NCBI RefSeq assembly: GCF_001908185.1
Contig: NZ_LGHM01000078.1
Coordinates: 1 to 41,365 of the forward strand
Direction of reading: 5' to 3'
Source of the DNA: Bradyrhizobium sp. AS23.2
GTDB lineage: Bacteria; Pseudomonadota; Alphaproteobacteria; Rhizobiales; Xanthobacteraceae
Length of the DNA stretch: 41,365 bases
Part shown: positions 24,428-32,823 of the stretch, piece after piece
Position numbering within the stretch: the stretch's first letter is position 1
Layout: every line of letters begins with the position of its first letter
Translations under genes and position numbers: made by a program
The notes under the pieces: model-generated
Seen by the model: the letters and a program-made list of their open reading frames with translations, nothing else
What the model was told of the DNA's origin: nothing
Databases searched by the model: none

Positions 24428-25366
24428 ATGTCTGGACTGCACCATGTCACCGCGATTGCCGGCGACCCCATCCGCAATTTCGGCTTTTACACCCGTGATC
24501 TCGGCCTGCGCTTCGTCAAGAAGACGGTCAATTTCGACGACCCCGGCACCTATCACTTCTACTATGGCGACGAGACCGGCCGGCCCGGCACCATCCTGAC
24601 CTTCTTCCCGTGGGCCGGCGTGCCGGCCGGGCGGCGCGGCGTCGGCGAGGCCCATCAGACCGCCTTCCGCGTGCCGCAGCGCTCACTCGGCTACTGGACG
24701 CAGCGCTTCACCGAGAAGGGCATTCCTTACGAAGCGCTGGAGAAGCGCTTCGGTGAATCCGTGCTGCCGTTCACCGACCCGGACGGGATGGCGCTCGCGC
24801 TGGTCGGCGTGCCAGGTGCCGAGAACGAGCCCGGCTGGAGCAATGGCGACGTGCCGGCCGAGCACGCGATCCGCGGCTTCCACGGCGTGACGCTGTTGCT
24901 CGACAGCGCGACGAAGACGGCTGCCGTCCTCACCGACGTGTTCGGCTTCAAGGAGACGGGACGCGAAGGCTCGGTGATCCGCTTCAAGGCGCCGGGCGAT
25001 GTCGAAGGCAGCGTCGTTGACATCTACGAGGCCAAGGGCTTTTTGCGCGGCCATCAGGGCGGCGGCTCGGTGCACCATATTGCCTTCCGCGCGGCTGACG
25101 ACGCCGAGCAAGGCAAGATGGCGCAGAGGCTCGTCTCCAATCACGGCCTGCACCCGACCGAGCAGAGGGACCGCAACTACTTCCGCTCGATCTACTTCCG
25201 CGAGCCCGGCGGCGTGCTGTTCGAGATTGCGACCGATATCCCCGGTTTCGCCGTCGACGAACCCGTCGCGACGCTGGGGCGTGACTTGAAGCTGCCGGGC
25301 TTCCTCGAAGCGCATCGCAAGCAGATCGAGGGTGTCCTGCCGAGTTTGGAAGAGAGCGTGCAATGA
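24428..25366 (+). CDS. mhqO: Ring-cleaving dioxygenase of the MhqO/glyoxalase (VOC) family
   Basis: A 312-residue protein of two vicinal-oxygen-chelate modules. The first starts MSGLHHVTAIAGDPIRNFGFY and includes LGLRFVKKTVNFDDPGTYHFYYGDE. The second includes IRGFHGVTLLLDS, GSVHHIAFR and PGGVLFEIATDIPGF; metal-binding His and Glu residues sit in these segments. This matches MhqO-type enzymes, Fe(II) dioxygenases linked to hydroquinone or quinone breakdown. GGAGGAC precedes the ATG at 24428. The stop overlaps the esterase start (ATGA), so the two are coupled. It is divergent from the LysR gene, which probably controls it. The exact substrate is uncertain. Confidence 0.9.
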   Translation: MSGLHHVTAIAGDPIRNFGFYTRDLGLRFVKKTVNFDDPGTYHFYYGDETGRPGTILTFFPWAGVPAGRRGVGEAHQTAFRVPQRSLGYWTQRFTEKGIPYEALEKRFGESVLPFTDPDGMALALVGVPGAENEPGWSNGDVPAEHAIRGFHGVTLLLDSATKTAAVLTDVFGFKETGREGSVIRFKAPGDVEGSVVDIYEAKGFLRGHQGGGSVHHIAFRAADDAEQGKMAQRLVSNHGLHPTEQRDRNYFRSIYFREPGGVLFEIATDIPGFAVDEPVATLGRDLKLPGFLEAHRKQIEGVLPSLEESVQ

Positions 25367-25989
25367 CCGAGAGCTCATTCATCCATCGTTTCGAGCCCGC
25401 GACCAACGCGGGCTCCCCTCCACTGCTGCTGCTGCACGGCACGGGCGGTGACGAGAACGATCTGCTCGGGCTCGGCCGGATGATCTCGCCCGGCTCCGCC
25501 CTGCTCTCGCCGCGCGGCCGCGTGCTCGAGCACGGCATGCCGCGCTTCTTCCGCCGCCTTGCCGAAGGCGTGTTCGACGAGGAGGATGTGCGCCGCCGCG
25601 CGCTCGAGCTCGGCGACTTCGTCGCGGATGCGCGGCATCGATATGGCATCGCCGCGCCGGTCGCAATCGGCTTCTCCAACGGCGCCAACATCGCCGCCGC
25701 GTTATTGTTGCTGAAACCGGACGTGCTGGCGGGCGCGATCCTGCTACGCGCCATGGTGCCGCTGTCGGATCCGCCCCAAGCGGAGCTCGGGGGTAAGCCT
25801 GTTCTGCTCCTCTCCGGGCAGGCCGATCCGATCGTGCCGGCAAGCAATTCGACACGGCTTGCGGCGCTGTTGTCGGAAGCGGGAGCGCGTGTCGACCACA
25901 AGGTCCTGCCGGCAGGCCATCAATTGTCGCAGGCCGACGTGACGCTGGCCCGCAACTGGATCACCAACGTCGACGCGGAAGCGGCGTAA
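25363..25989 (+). CDS. mhqD: Alpha/beta hydrolase, carboxylesterase of the MhqD type
   Basis: A 208-residue alpha/beta hydrolase of the phospholipase/carboxylesterase family. The oxyanion region is LLLLHGTGGDENDLL, the nucleophile Ser105 lies in GFSNGAN, Asp155 in SGQADPIVP, and His186 in PAGHQLSQ, giving a complete triad at normal spacing. No signal peptide is seen, so it is cytoplasmic. It overlaps the dioxygenase stop and is followed at once by a hairpin terminator. In other bacteria MhqD and MhqO occur together and respond to quinones; the pairing here is the main support for that role. Confidence 0.9.
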   Translation: MTESSFIHRFEPATNAGSPPLLLLHGTGGDENDLLGLGRMISPGSALLSPRGRVLEHGMPRFFRRLAEGVFDEEDVRRRALELGDFVADARHRYGIAAPVAIGFSNGANIAAALLLLKPDVLAGAILLRAMVPLSDPPQAELGGKPVLLLSGQADPIVPASNSTRLAALLSEAGARVDHKVLPAGHQLSQADVTLARNWITNVDAEAA

Positions 25990-25997
25990 ACTAGCGG

Positions 25998-26033
25998 GCA
26001 GCGGCGCATCGCTCACGAACGGTGCGCCGCTGC
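25998..26033 (+). terminator. Hairpin terminator after mhqD
   Basis: Inverted repeat GCAGCGGCGCA (25998-26008) and TGCGCCGCTGC (26023-26033), 11 bp of perfect stem with a 14-base loop, starting eight bases after the esterase stop. No long T-run follows, so it may be only a partial intrinsic terminator. It also lies just past the end of the CorA remnant on the other strand. Confidence 0.65.
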
Positions 26034-26034
26034 T

Positions 26035-26172
26035 TCACTCGAACCAGCCGCGCCGCTCGAACCAGATCAGCGGAGACACACCGCTGGCGATGATTGCGAA
26101 CCATGCAAGCGGATAGCCGCCCGTCCAGCCCAGTTCGGGCATATGCTTGAAGTTCATGCCCCAGACGCCTGA
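26035..26172 (-). pseudogene. corA: C-terminal remnant of a CorA magnesium/cobalt transporter
   Basis: The minus strand reads VWGMNFKHMPELGW, then YPLAWFAIIASGVSPLIWF and ERRGWFE before the stop. This is the end of CorA: the signature GMN, the periplasmic MPEL loop and the last membrane helix with its basic tail. Only about 45 codons are left; the frame upstream (toward 26295) has no CorA resemblance, so the large N-terminal domain and first helix are lost. It cannot work as a channel. Confidence 0.85.
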
Positions 26173-26827
26173 ATTTACTTCCGCTTTGAGCGGCACAGCG
26201 GAAATGGCAGTCCGACCGCCCGCCTTGACCCGACGCGGACCTCCAGCGAGGTCCGCTTTCGCAACGCTACACGGCGAGTCTAGCAGGTCACGCATGGCGA
26301 CGGTTTTCGATCTGGTCGCTCCTCATGCGCTGGCCAGATGACATGTGCGGGACACGGCAATACGAAAAGTAGCAACCAATCGCTCCGCACTCTCTGGTTC
26401 ACGAGCGCGACAGATCTGGAGGCCGCAGCGCGCCAGGCGCTGGCACAAAGGCAAAAGCAAACGTCAGTTAGGATGACTTTCTCGGCCTGGAAATAGCATC
26501 TAGCAAGCCATCTACGTGACGAGGAGAAGCCGTGATGCCCTCTGAGCGGGCCTGCGTCAATCGCCTCAACGCCCTCCGCACGGCCGCTTCAGGCTCGCCC
26601 ATTCAGCGCACGTGCCCTTAGCCATGAACCTTTAGCCAATGGGCGCAGACGTACTAACAGATGATGGGCCTGCATGTCCCTCCTCCGCCCTCACATGAGC
26701 TGGCGGTGCGCTGGTGGTTCTTCTTTCTGCCTCGGCAGAAAAATTTCGCCCTCTGTCAGCCAGCTCACTTTCGTTCGGGACCAACCGGACTATCAAACCT
26801 GAGGATGATCGGTCTGGAAGACAGAGG
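26173..26827. other. Gene-poor stretch after the CorA remnant
   Basis: About 650 bp of seemingly less GC-rich sequence with only short open frames on both strands and no family resemblance I can name. It probably represents decayed DNA upstream of the cyclase gene; no terminator, tRNA or repeat was recognised here. Confidence 0.4.
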
Positions 26828-26920
26828 ATGCGCGTCGGTGAGAGCTACAGTACCCCGGTGACTATCGCTTGCGTAGCGGCGCTGATCGTTATTGGTTTGA
26901 TCGTGGTCAGAGCACGGTAA
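26828..26920 (+). CDS. Candidate 30-residue single-span membrane protein
   Basis: From the ATG at 26828 a 30-residue product reads MRVGESYSTPVTIACVAALI and then VIGLIVVRAR, that is, a short polar start, one hydrophobic helix of about 18 residues and a basic end, a normal design for a small membrane protein. The same frame continues open upstream to 26714 without a sensible protein. No good ribosome-binding site is seen at the spacing expected. It ends 40 bp before the cyclase gene. I cannot rule out chance. Confidence 0.25.
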   Translation: MRVGESYSTPVTIACVAALIVIGLIVVRAR

Positions 26921-26959
26921 TCAGTTCGGCTAGCCGCCAACCAGACGGTGGGTGGTGCC

Positions 26960-29900
26960 ATGCAGCAGATTGCGGACTGGCTCGAGAAGCTTGGGCTTGG
27001 GCAATACGCGAAGCGTTTTGCCGAGAATGGGATCGATATTGGTATCCTTCCTGATCTGAAGGATGAGGACTTCGACAGGCTCGGAGTACTGCTCGGCCAT
27101 CGCCGTAAAATGCTGCGTGCGGTCGCCGAACTCGATCAAGCCGAATTAATGGCCGAGACCGCGCGTCGGCACGACGCCGAGCGACGCCACCTCACCGTTA
27201 TGTTTTGCGATCTGGTGGGCTCGACCGCGCTCTCGGCGCGCATCGACCCCGAGGACATGTGGGAGGTAATCGGAGCCTACCGGGCCGCCTGTGCGAGGGT
27301 CATTGCCGCCTATGACGGCGTGATCGCCAGGTTTGTCGGAGATGGAATACTCGCCTATTTCGGCTACCCCTGCGCACACGAGGATGACGCGGAGCGCGCA
27401 GTACGGGCGGGCCTCGATATCATCGTCGCAATCGGGAAACTCGAAACGCGCGTGAAGCAGCGGGTCGAAGTGCGGATCGCGATCTCGACCGGGCTTGTGG
27501 TGGTTGGCGACCTCATTAGCGGAGGCGCGTCGGAGGAGCAGGCGCTGGTCGGTGATACACCCAATGTCGCCGCCCGGCTCCAGAGCCTGGCGGAGCCGGG
27601 TGTGGTTGTGGTTGCCGATTCGACGCGCCTGCTCCTCGGCGACCTATTCACTTTTCTTAGTCTCGGCGACCGCGAGGTCAAGGGTATTTCCAAACCTATC
27701 GCGGTCTGGGCCGTCAAAGGTGCAACCGCATCGGAGAGCCGCTTCGAGGCGGTGCGCACGGCGCGCTCGATCGGCTTTGTCGGGCGCAAGGCGGAAATCG
27801 AATTCGTGCTGTCGCGCCAGCAGTTGGCGTGGCAGGGCCAGGGGCAAGTGGTGTTGATTTCCGGCGAGGCCGGAATCGGCAAATCGCGCCTCGTGGCTAC
27901 GCTGGTCGAGAGCCTCGCGTTGGGGTCGTACTGCCGGGTGCGGTATCAATGCTCGCCCTACCACACGAACAGTGCGCTTCATCCCTTCATCGCTCAACTC
28001 GAGCGGGCAGCCGGCATCACTTCACAGGACACGCCCGGGCAAACGCTCGACAAGCTTGAGGCAATGCTGGCGCTCGGAACGCGGCAGGTGGCCACGGCGA
28101 CGCCGCTCATTGCCGCGCTTCTGTCGATCCCAACCGACGAGCGATATCCGCCGCTCGGCTTGAGTCCGGCGCAACAGCGGAGACAGACATTCGCCGCCCT
28201 CCTTGACCAGCTTGAGGGCTTGGCACGGCAGCAACCTGTGCTGATTGTCTGCGAGGATATGCATTGGGCTGATGCCACCTCGCTCGAGTTGTACGACCTC
28301 GCGGTCGATCGGATCAGGGGACTGCCAATCCTCGTGCTCATGACATTCCGGCCTGAGTTCGAGCCGGCTTGGGCGGGCCTTACCAATGTCAGCCTGCTGC
28401 GGCTCGATCGACTTGACCGGCACGACACACGTGCACTCGTCGAGCAGGTGGCTGTCGGTCGACAATTGCCGTGCGAAATGATGACGCAGATCATCAACAG
28501 GACGGATGGTATCCCGCTCTTCATCGAGGAATTGACCAAGATGGTGCTGGAGTCCGGACTGCTCGTGGAAGAGGCCGGGCGCTATCGCCTCGATATTCCG
28601 TTACCACCGCTCGCCATTCCCGCCACGCTGCAGGACTCGCTTATGGCGCGGCTTGACCGGCTGGCGCCGGTCAAGGAGGTAGCCCAGATAGGTGCCGCCA
28701 TTGGCCGCGACTTCTCATACACGCTGCTGCGATGTGTGGCGGGCCGGGATGATCTGACACTGAACGCCGCGCTGGCGCAGTTGGAGGAGGCCGAACTGCT
28801 GTTGCGCCACGGGACGCCGCCGGAAGCGAGCTATAGCTTCAAGCATGCACTCGTCCAGGAGGCGGCGTACGAGAGCTTACTCAAGAGCCGCCGGCAACTG
28901 CTGCATAAGCACATTGGCGATGTCCTTCGCGATCGGTTTGCGGACATCGCCGAGACCGAGCCGGAAGTCGTGGCATTCCACTTCACCCAAGCGGGGCTGA
29001 GCGGAGTAGCCCTCGAGTGGTGGCGCAAGGCCGGCCAGCAGGCGTTGAAGCGCTCGGCATATTCCGAGGCAATCGCACATCTCGGCAAGGCGGTTGCCAT
29101 CGCCGATGAGCTGCCTGATGAGCCAGGCCGGACCATGAACCGGCTCCATCTTCAAATCGCCTATGGCCGTGCGCTGCGAGGCAGCCTTGGGCACAGCGCC
29201 CCTGAAACGGTGGCAGCATGGACGCGCGCCAGACAGTTCGTAGCTGACATCAGTGACCCGGCTGAAATGGCGCCCATCCATTCGGGCCTGTTCAATGCGA
29301 GCTTGACCCACGGCGAGATCGCGCCGATGCAGGAGTTGGCGGAGGCAATCATGAACGCCGCCGACCGGCGACCGGAATCGCCGGTGGCCGCGGTCGTCGC
29401 ACACTGGACGAGCGGGGTCACCTGCTGGTTCGGGGGCGACTACCTGAACGCGCGAGTGCATCTTGAACAGGCACTCGCGATCTATGGCTCTGATCCGACT
29501 CCCGCGACCTTCAAGGCGTCGACGCTGGACCTGCCCTACGTCATCATGCGGTTTCTTGCCCTTGTGCTTTGGCCGCTTGGGAAGATTGATCGAGCGCGCC
29601 GGCTCGCCGCGGAAGCGGTGAGCGTCCCGGGAGAAAAGCGTGCGCTTGCTCAAGCCAATGCGCTCGTGCACAAGGCCGTTTTCGACGGGCTATGCGGGGG
29701 CATGTTGCAACAGACCGAGACGATGCTTGCCCTCGCCCGCGAGCATGCGATGCCGTTGTACGTGGCCGCCGGCACCTACTTGGACGGCTTGGCAAAGTGG
29801 CGTGCCGGCGATCGAGCGGATGGCCTCGCGGAAATGCGCCGAGGCTGGACATTACTTCACGAAAATGACTGCTACCTTTGTGAACCATTCTGGGGGATGC

Positions 29901-30281
29901 AGGTTGCCGCGGCGAATGCAGAGGTAGGGCAACCCGAGACTGGGTTGGAGATTTTGAGGGAGCAGATCGTCTGGACGGAACAATCCGGCCAGCATTGGCT
30001 CGATGCCGAACTGCATCGTGTCCAGGCTACGCTTATGTTGCGTCGTGACCCGTCCAACGTCTCCCGTGCCGAAGAGTCCTTCAATAGAGCCCTGGAAATC
30101 GCCAAAGGCCAACAGACAAAGACTTTCGAGTTGCGCGCCGCACTTGGACTTGCGCGCCTTTACAGCACAAATGGCCGAGCGGGGGGCGGCATCCGAGGTG
30201 CTCGCGCCGGTCCTCGTCGATGTCGCCACGGGGCAAGATCTTCCCGAAATCAAAGAAGCTGAAGAGCTGCTTCGAGCATAG
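26960..30281 (+). CDS. SAM-domain adenylate/guanylate cyclase with AAA ATPase and TPR-like region (3' frameshift)
   Basis: A large regulator of about 1106 residues. Order (from the ATG at 26960): SAM domain (about 1-60, ADWLEKLGLGQYAKRFAENG), class III nucleotide cyclase domain (77-250) with metal-binding Asp84 (FCDLVGST) and Asp128 (FVGDGILAYFGYP) and the transition-state pair Asn202/Arg206 (TPNVAARLQ), then an AAA-type ATPase with Walker A GEAGIGKS at 302-309 and a Walker-B-like VLIVCEDMHWAD, then a long helical TPR-like C-terminal half. The first frame ends at 30262 in an aberrant Arg/Gly tail. Near 30180 the next frame continues with ASEVLAPVLVDV and EIKEAEELL, the normal family ending at 30281. 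The switch lies in a six-G run; dropping one G restores the frame. Catalytic parts are unaffected. No signal peptide, so cytoplasmic. Confidence 0.9.
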
Positions 30282-30594
30282 TCATTGGCCAGCAGCCATT
30301 TCGCCGGAACGCCCCAAAAAAAGAAGATCGGGATTTAACCCATTGCCAGGGCGAGCCTGGTTGGACCCGCAAACGTCCGGGTCGTTCCTATCCGGTAAGG
30401 TGACTCCGACTTATCAAACGGATCTTTAGGTTGCGAGAGGCAATTGCCATTCTTCTTCAACCCAACGGCTGATCGGCAACCGCGAACCTTTGCTAACTAC
30501 AGAGGTGAAGGTCTCCTGGGGGGCAAAGGCGACATAGGCCAGAGCCGGCTGCAGCGTCCGCTGCGGGCCCAAAGGCAGACATGACAACGAAAGC
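30282..30594. other. Intergenic region with a dispersed-repeat remnant
   Basis: 313 bp between the cyclase and merR ends. Near 30553-30584 it holds CGTCCGCTGCGGGCCC then AAAGGCAGACATGACA, which resembles the 'tccgct ... agcggacatgac' repeat type found near 15905, 34643 and 37511. No gene or clear terminator was recognised. Confidence 0.45.
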
Positions 30595-31026
30595 TCATTT
30601 CGAACCCTGGACGTCGAGAATGTCTAGCACCGGGCAGTCGGGTGCCGTCGTGCCGGTGCATTGGGCGACGGTTTTCGTCAGCAAGCGCTCCAGCTTTCGG
30701 AGGTCGCCAATCCTGGCCCGGATATCATCAAGGTGGCGTGCGGCAATCTCCCGAACTTCACGGCAGGAAGCCTTGTCGGGACCGCCAAGCCGCAGGAGTG
30801 CGCGCACCTCGTCGAGCGAGAACCCGAGCTCGCGCGAGCGTCGCACGAACGCGAGAATACGTCTTTCCGTCGGGCCGTATACACGACGCCCATTTTCGGC
30901 GCGCAAGGCGACTGGGAGCACCTTAATTTTTTCGTAATACCGAATCGTTTCAATGTTCACCCCAGTAAGCTGTGACAGCTCGCCGATGGTCATCCTGTCC
31001 GCTCGCGGACCCGTGATTTGCTGCAT
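30595..31026 (-). CDS. merR: MerR-family mercury-responsive regulator
   Basis: A 143-residue MerR-type activator/repressor. The N-terminal winged helix reads MTIGELSQLTGVNIETIRYY, a dimerisation helix follows, and three cysteines are placed as in Hg(II)-binding MerR: one in DKASCREV and two in AQCTGTTAPDCPVLDIL. The C-x7-C spacing of the last two is one shorter than in Tn501 MerR. I start at the ATG at 31026 because AAGGGG lies seven bases before it; the ATG at 30993, which begins MTIGEL directly, is an alternative. Longer readings would cross the operator and merT. It is divergent from merT with a MerR-type dyad between them. Confidence 0.92.
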   Translation of the reverse strand: MQQITGPRADRMTIGELSQLTGVNIETIRYYEKIKVLPVALRAENGRRVYGPTERRILAFVRRSRELGFSLDEVRALLRLGGPDKASCREVREIAARHLDDIRARIGDLRKLERLLTKTVAQCTGTTAPDCPVLDILDVQGSK

Positions 31027-31037
31027 GGAAAGGCCCC

Positions 31038-31068
31038 TTGATCCTGTAGTCACTACAGGATGTAGCCT
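31038..31068 (+). promoter_or_regulatory. mer operator/promoter with 19-bp spacer
   Basis: TTGATC (31038-31043) and TAGCCT (31063-31068) are 19 bp apart, the overlong spacing typical of promoters that MerR activates by DNA underwinding. Between them is a perfect dyad CCTGTAG-TCA-CTACAGG (31043-31059), the expected MerR binding site. Transcription would start about 31075, immediately at the merT ATG (31076), so the merT message may be nearly leaderless. Confidence 0.85.
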
Positions 31069-31075
31069 CGCCGGC

Positions 31076-31459
31076 ATGACGGTCAAGGAACATTTCACTG
31101 CTGCTTCAGGGCGCGGGCAAGCGATCACGGCGGCAGGAGGCTTGCTTGGTGCGCTCGCCGCCTCCTCCTGCTGCATTATGCCTGTAGCTCTATTCAGCCT
31201 TGGGATTAGCGGCGCATGGATCGGCAACTTCACTCAGCTTGCGCCGTTTCAACCCTACTTCCTCGCGGCGACACTGTTTTGTCTCGGAGCGGGTTATTGG
31301 CTCGTACACCGCGCATCGAAGCGCGCATGCGCTGCAGGCGAGGCTTGCGCCCGGCCCCTGCCAAACCGGCTGGTGAAAGGGATGCTCGTGATCGCGACCG
31401 TCCTGGTCGTTGCTGCAATTGGCTTCGATTTGCTCGCGCCGTTGCTTCTCAACTCATGA
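31076..31459 (+). CDS. merT: Mercuric ion transport protein MerT
   Basis: A 127-residue inner-membrane protein with three predicted helices. The first helix carries the vicinal Cys32-Cys33 pair (ASSCCIMPV) and FSLGISGAWIG follows, as in MerT. The cytoplasmic loop has Cys85 and Cys91 (RACAAGEACA), which pass Hg(II) inward. The third helix is near 103-124. The only sensible start is the ATG at 31076, right after the MerR-dependent promoter. merP follows 14 bp later. There is no merA in the window, so imported mercury would have to be reduced by an enzyme encoded elsewhere, or the block is a partial remnant. Confidence 0.93.
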   Translation: MTVKEHFTAASGRGQAITAAGGLLGALAASSCCIMPVALFSLGISGAWIGNFTQLAPFQPYFLAATLFCLGAGYWLVHRASKRACAAGEACARPLPNRLVKGMLVIATVLVVAAIGFDLLAPLLLNS

Positions 31460-31473
31460 ACGGAAGGTTTCAC

Positions 31474-31806
31474 ATGAACAAACTGCTGCTCAACTCTGTT
31501 GCGCTCGCCGTGTGCCTGGCTGGATCTTCGACTGCGTTCTCCGCCGAGAGGACGGTTACCCTCGCCGTTAAGAACATGTATTGCGCTGCATGTCCTCACA
31601 CGGTGAAAGCAAGCCTTGAAGCAGTGCCTGGCGTGGCCAAGGTCGCCGTCTCCTACAGGGATAAAACCGCAACCGTAACGTTCGATGACGCGAAGGCTGG
31701 CCTCGATGCATTGACCACCGCTACCACTAACGCAGGGTTCCGTCCGCTCCCAAGGGTTAGCGATGCAAGTAGACCGTATGCCGCGCGGCGAAGGGGCCGC
31801 CGCTGA
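31474..31806 (+). CDS. merP: Periplasmic mercury-binding protein MerP with an odd C-terminal tail
   Basis: The product of 110 residues has a signal peptide (LLLNSVALAVCLAGSSTAFSA) and a heavy-metal-associated domain with the metal-binding motif NMYCAAC (Cys37, Cys40), followed by KASLEAVPGVAKVAVSYRDKTATV. It binds Hg(II) in the periplasm and hands it to MerT. MerP is usually about 90-95 residues; here the domain ends at NAGFRPLP and an Arg/Ser-rich tail (ASRPYAARRRGRR) follows, which looks like read-through after a small frameshift or fusion. GGAAGG precedes the ATG at 31474. Part of the merT-merP transcript. Confidence 0.92.
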   Translation: MNKLLLNSVALAVCLAGSSTAFSAERTVTLAVKNMYCAACPHTVKASLEAVPGVAKVAVSYRDKTATVTFDDAKAGLDALTTATTNAGFRPLPRVSDASRPYAARRRGRR

Positions 31807-31872
31807 CGCCATCGACAAACTTCGGTTAGCCTACTGGAGCGTCAGACATCGGCACATGCTTTAGGAAATCCC

Positions 31873-32097
31873 ATGATCCTGGAATCCATCATCACCTGTC
31901 CGCACTGCGCCACCGCCAAATCGGAAACCATGCCGACCGATGCGTGCCAGTTCTTCTATGAATGCACCGGCTGTGGCGCTCGGCTGCGGCCCAAGCAGGG
32001 CGACTGCTGTGTATTCTGTTCATATGGTTCAGTGCCGTGCCCGCCGATACAGGCAGAGCGTGCCGGCGTCGGAGCTGCCAACTGTTGTCCGGGGTGA
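31873..32097 (+). CDS. GDCCxxCSYG cysteine-rich protein of mer operons
   Basis: A 74-residue cysteine-rich protein often found beside merT/merP in proteobacteria. It carries two CxxC pairs (CPHC at 9-12 and CTGC at 31-34) and the block GDCCVFCSYGSVPCPP at 43-58, ending NCCPG. It is cytoplasmic by lack of a signal peptide. The sequence suggests a soft-metal-binding zinc-ribbon-like protein. ATG at 31873. It follows merP by 66 bp and precedes a truncated membrane gene in the same direction. Its exact role is not established. Confidence 0.85.
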   Translation: MILESIITCPHCATAKSETMPTDACQFFYECTGCGARLRPKQGDCCVFCSYGSVPCPPIQAERAGVGAANCCPG

Positions 32098-32104
32098 GGA
32101 CATT

Positions 32105-32308
32105 ATGACCGACAACTCTGTTCGGGCCTCACGCGACTGGCTCGGCAGCACGCGCGCCAACCTGCTGGCGTGGTGGATACCGCAAGCTGGGATCATTGCT
32201 GGTCTCTTCGTGCCCGCGGGTGTTCGTACCACTATTTGGATTATTTCCCTTACCTGGATGGGCGTGGCTTGCATCTTCAATGCGCAGCGCTGCGGGCGTA
32301 CGCATTGA
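32105..32308 (+). pseudogene. Truncated membrane protein of the mer block
   Basis: The 67-residue product (SRDWLGSTR region replaced here by RASRDWLGSTRANLLAWWIP, then GIIAGLFVPAG and IWIISLTWMGVACIFNAQRCG) has two hydrophobic spans and resembles the beginning of a small membrane protein found after merT/merP/GDCC genes. It stops right after RCGRTH, where I would expect the family to continue with CR and further hydrophobic segments. The stop codon lies exactly where sequence homologous to the amidase gene begins (32306), so its 3' part was lost by recombination. The family identity is remembered from mer neighbourhoods and is moderately certain. Confidence 0.7.
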
Positions 32309-32635
32309 CTTGTATTCGCGCTCGCTTAGATCGCCTTTGGTGATGTTGGCAGCGAGGAAAAGGTCCAGGCCGAAACGCAGCGCCCTGGCGGCGTTGCCTC
32401 GTGGAAGGCTACGATATCTGCGATGGCCTTGATCTCCGTGTTGGTCGCCCAATCCTTCAGGTAAAGGTTGAGATCACGCTTCAATTCGTAGAGGAAGACG
32501 ACCGGCGGCCTCGCTACGGTGCCTGCGTGGCGGCTCAGCGGATTGCGGTTGAGCACGGCCATGGTCGTGCCCGGCCCGCCGATCCAGTCAGGCGTCGGCA
32601 TGTTCGCGCGCACGATGACGGCGCCCACATCCTTA
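32306..32635 (-). pseudogene. Internal fragment of a second amidase gene
   Basis: About 330 bp match 37926-38255 in the complete amidase, roughly 90% identical by eye. In frame it encodes VGAVIVRANMPTPDWIGGPG, TTMAVLNRNPLSRHAGTVAR and DLNLYLKDWATNTEIKAIAD. A one-base deletion near 32394 then shifts into RALRFGLDLFLAANITKGDLS. Both ends of the gene are absent: the start side breaks off near 32635 and the end side abuts the truncated mer membrane gene. It cannot make amidase. Confidence 0.92.
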
Positions 32636-32823
32636 GCACTCTCGTGCCGGTGGAGGAGCCGTCCACAGCAACAATAGCTGACGTTTACGACCGATTTGGC
32701 AACGCTGAGTAGGCCGCCACTTGTTGCGCTCTCGCCGATACTTTGGAAAAGACCGGCTCCAGCAGCTGGCAGTATTTGACCCAAGCAGTTTGCAACTCGC
32801 CGTCGAAATCATTCGCAATTCGG

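Noticed and set aside
31026..31233. Longer N-terminus for MerR reaching into merT
   Set aside because: It would cross the operator/promoter and overlap merT; the added residues do not resemble MerR.
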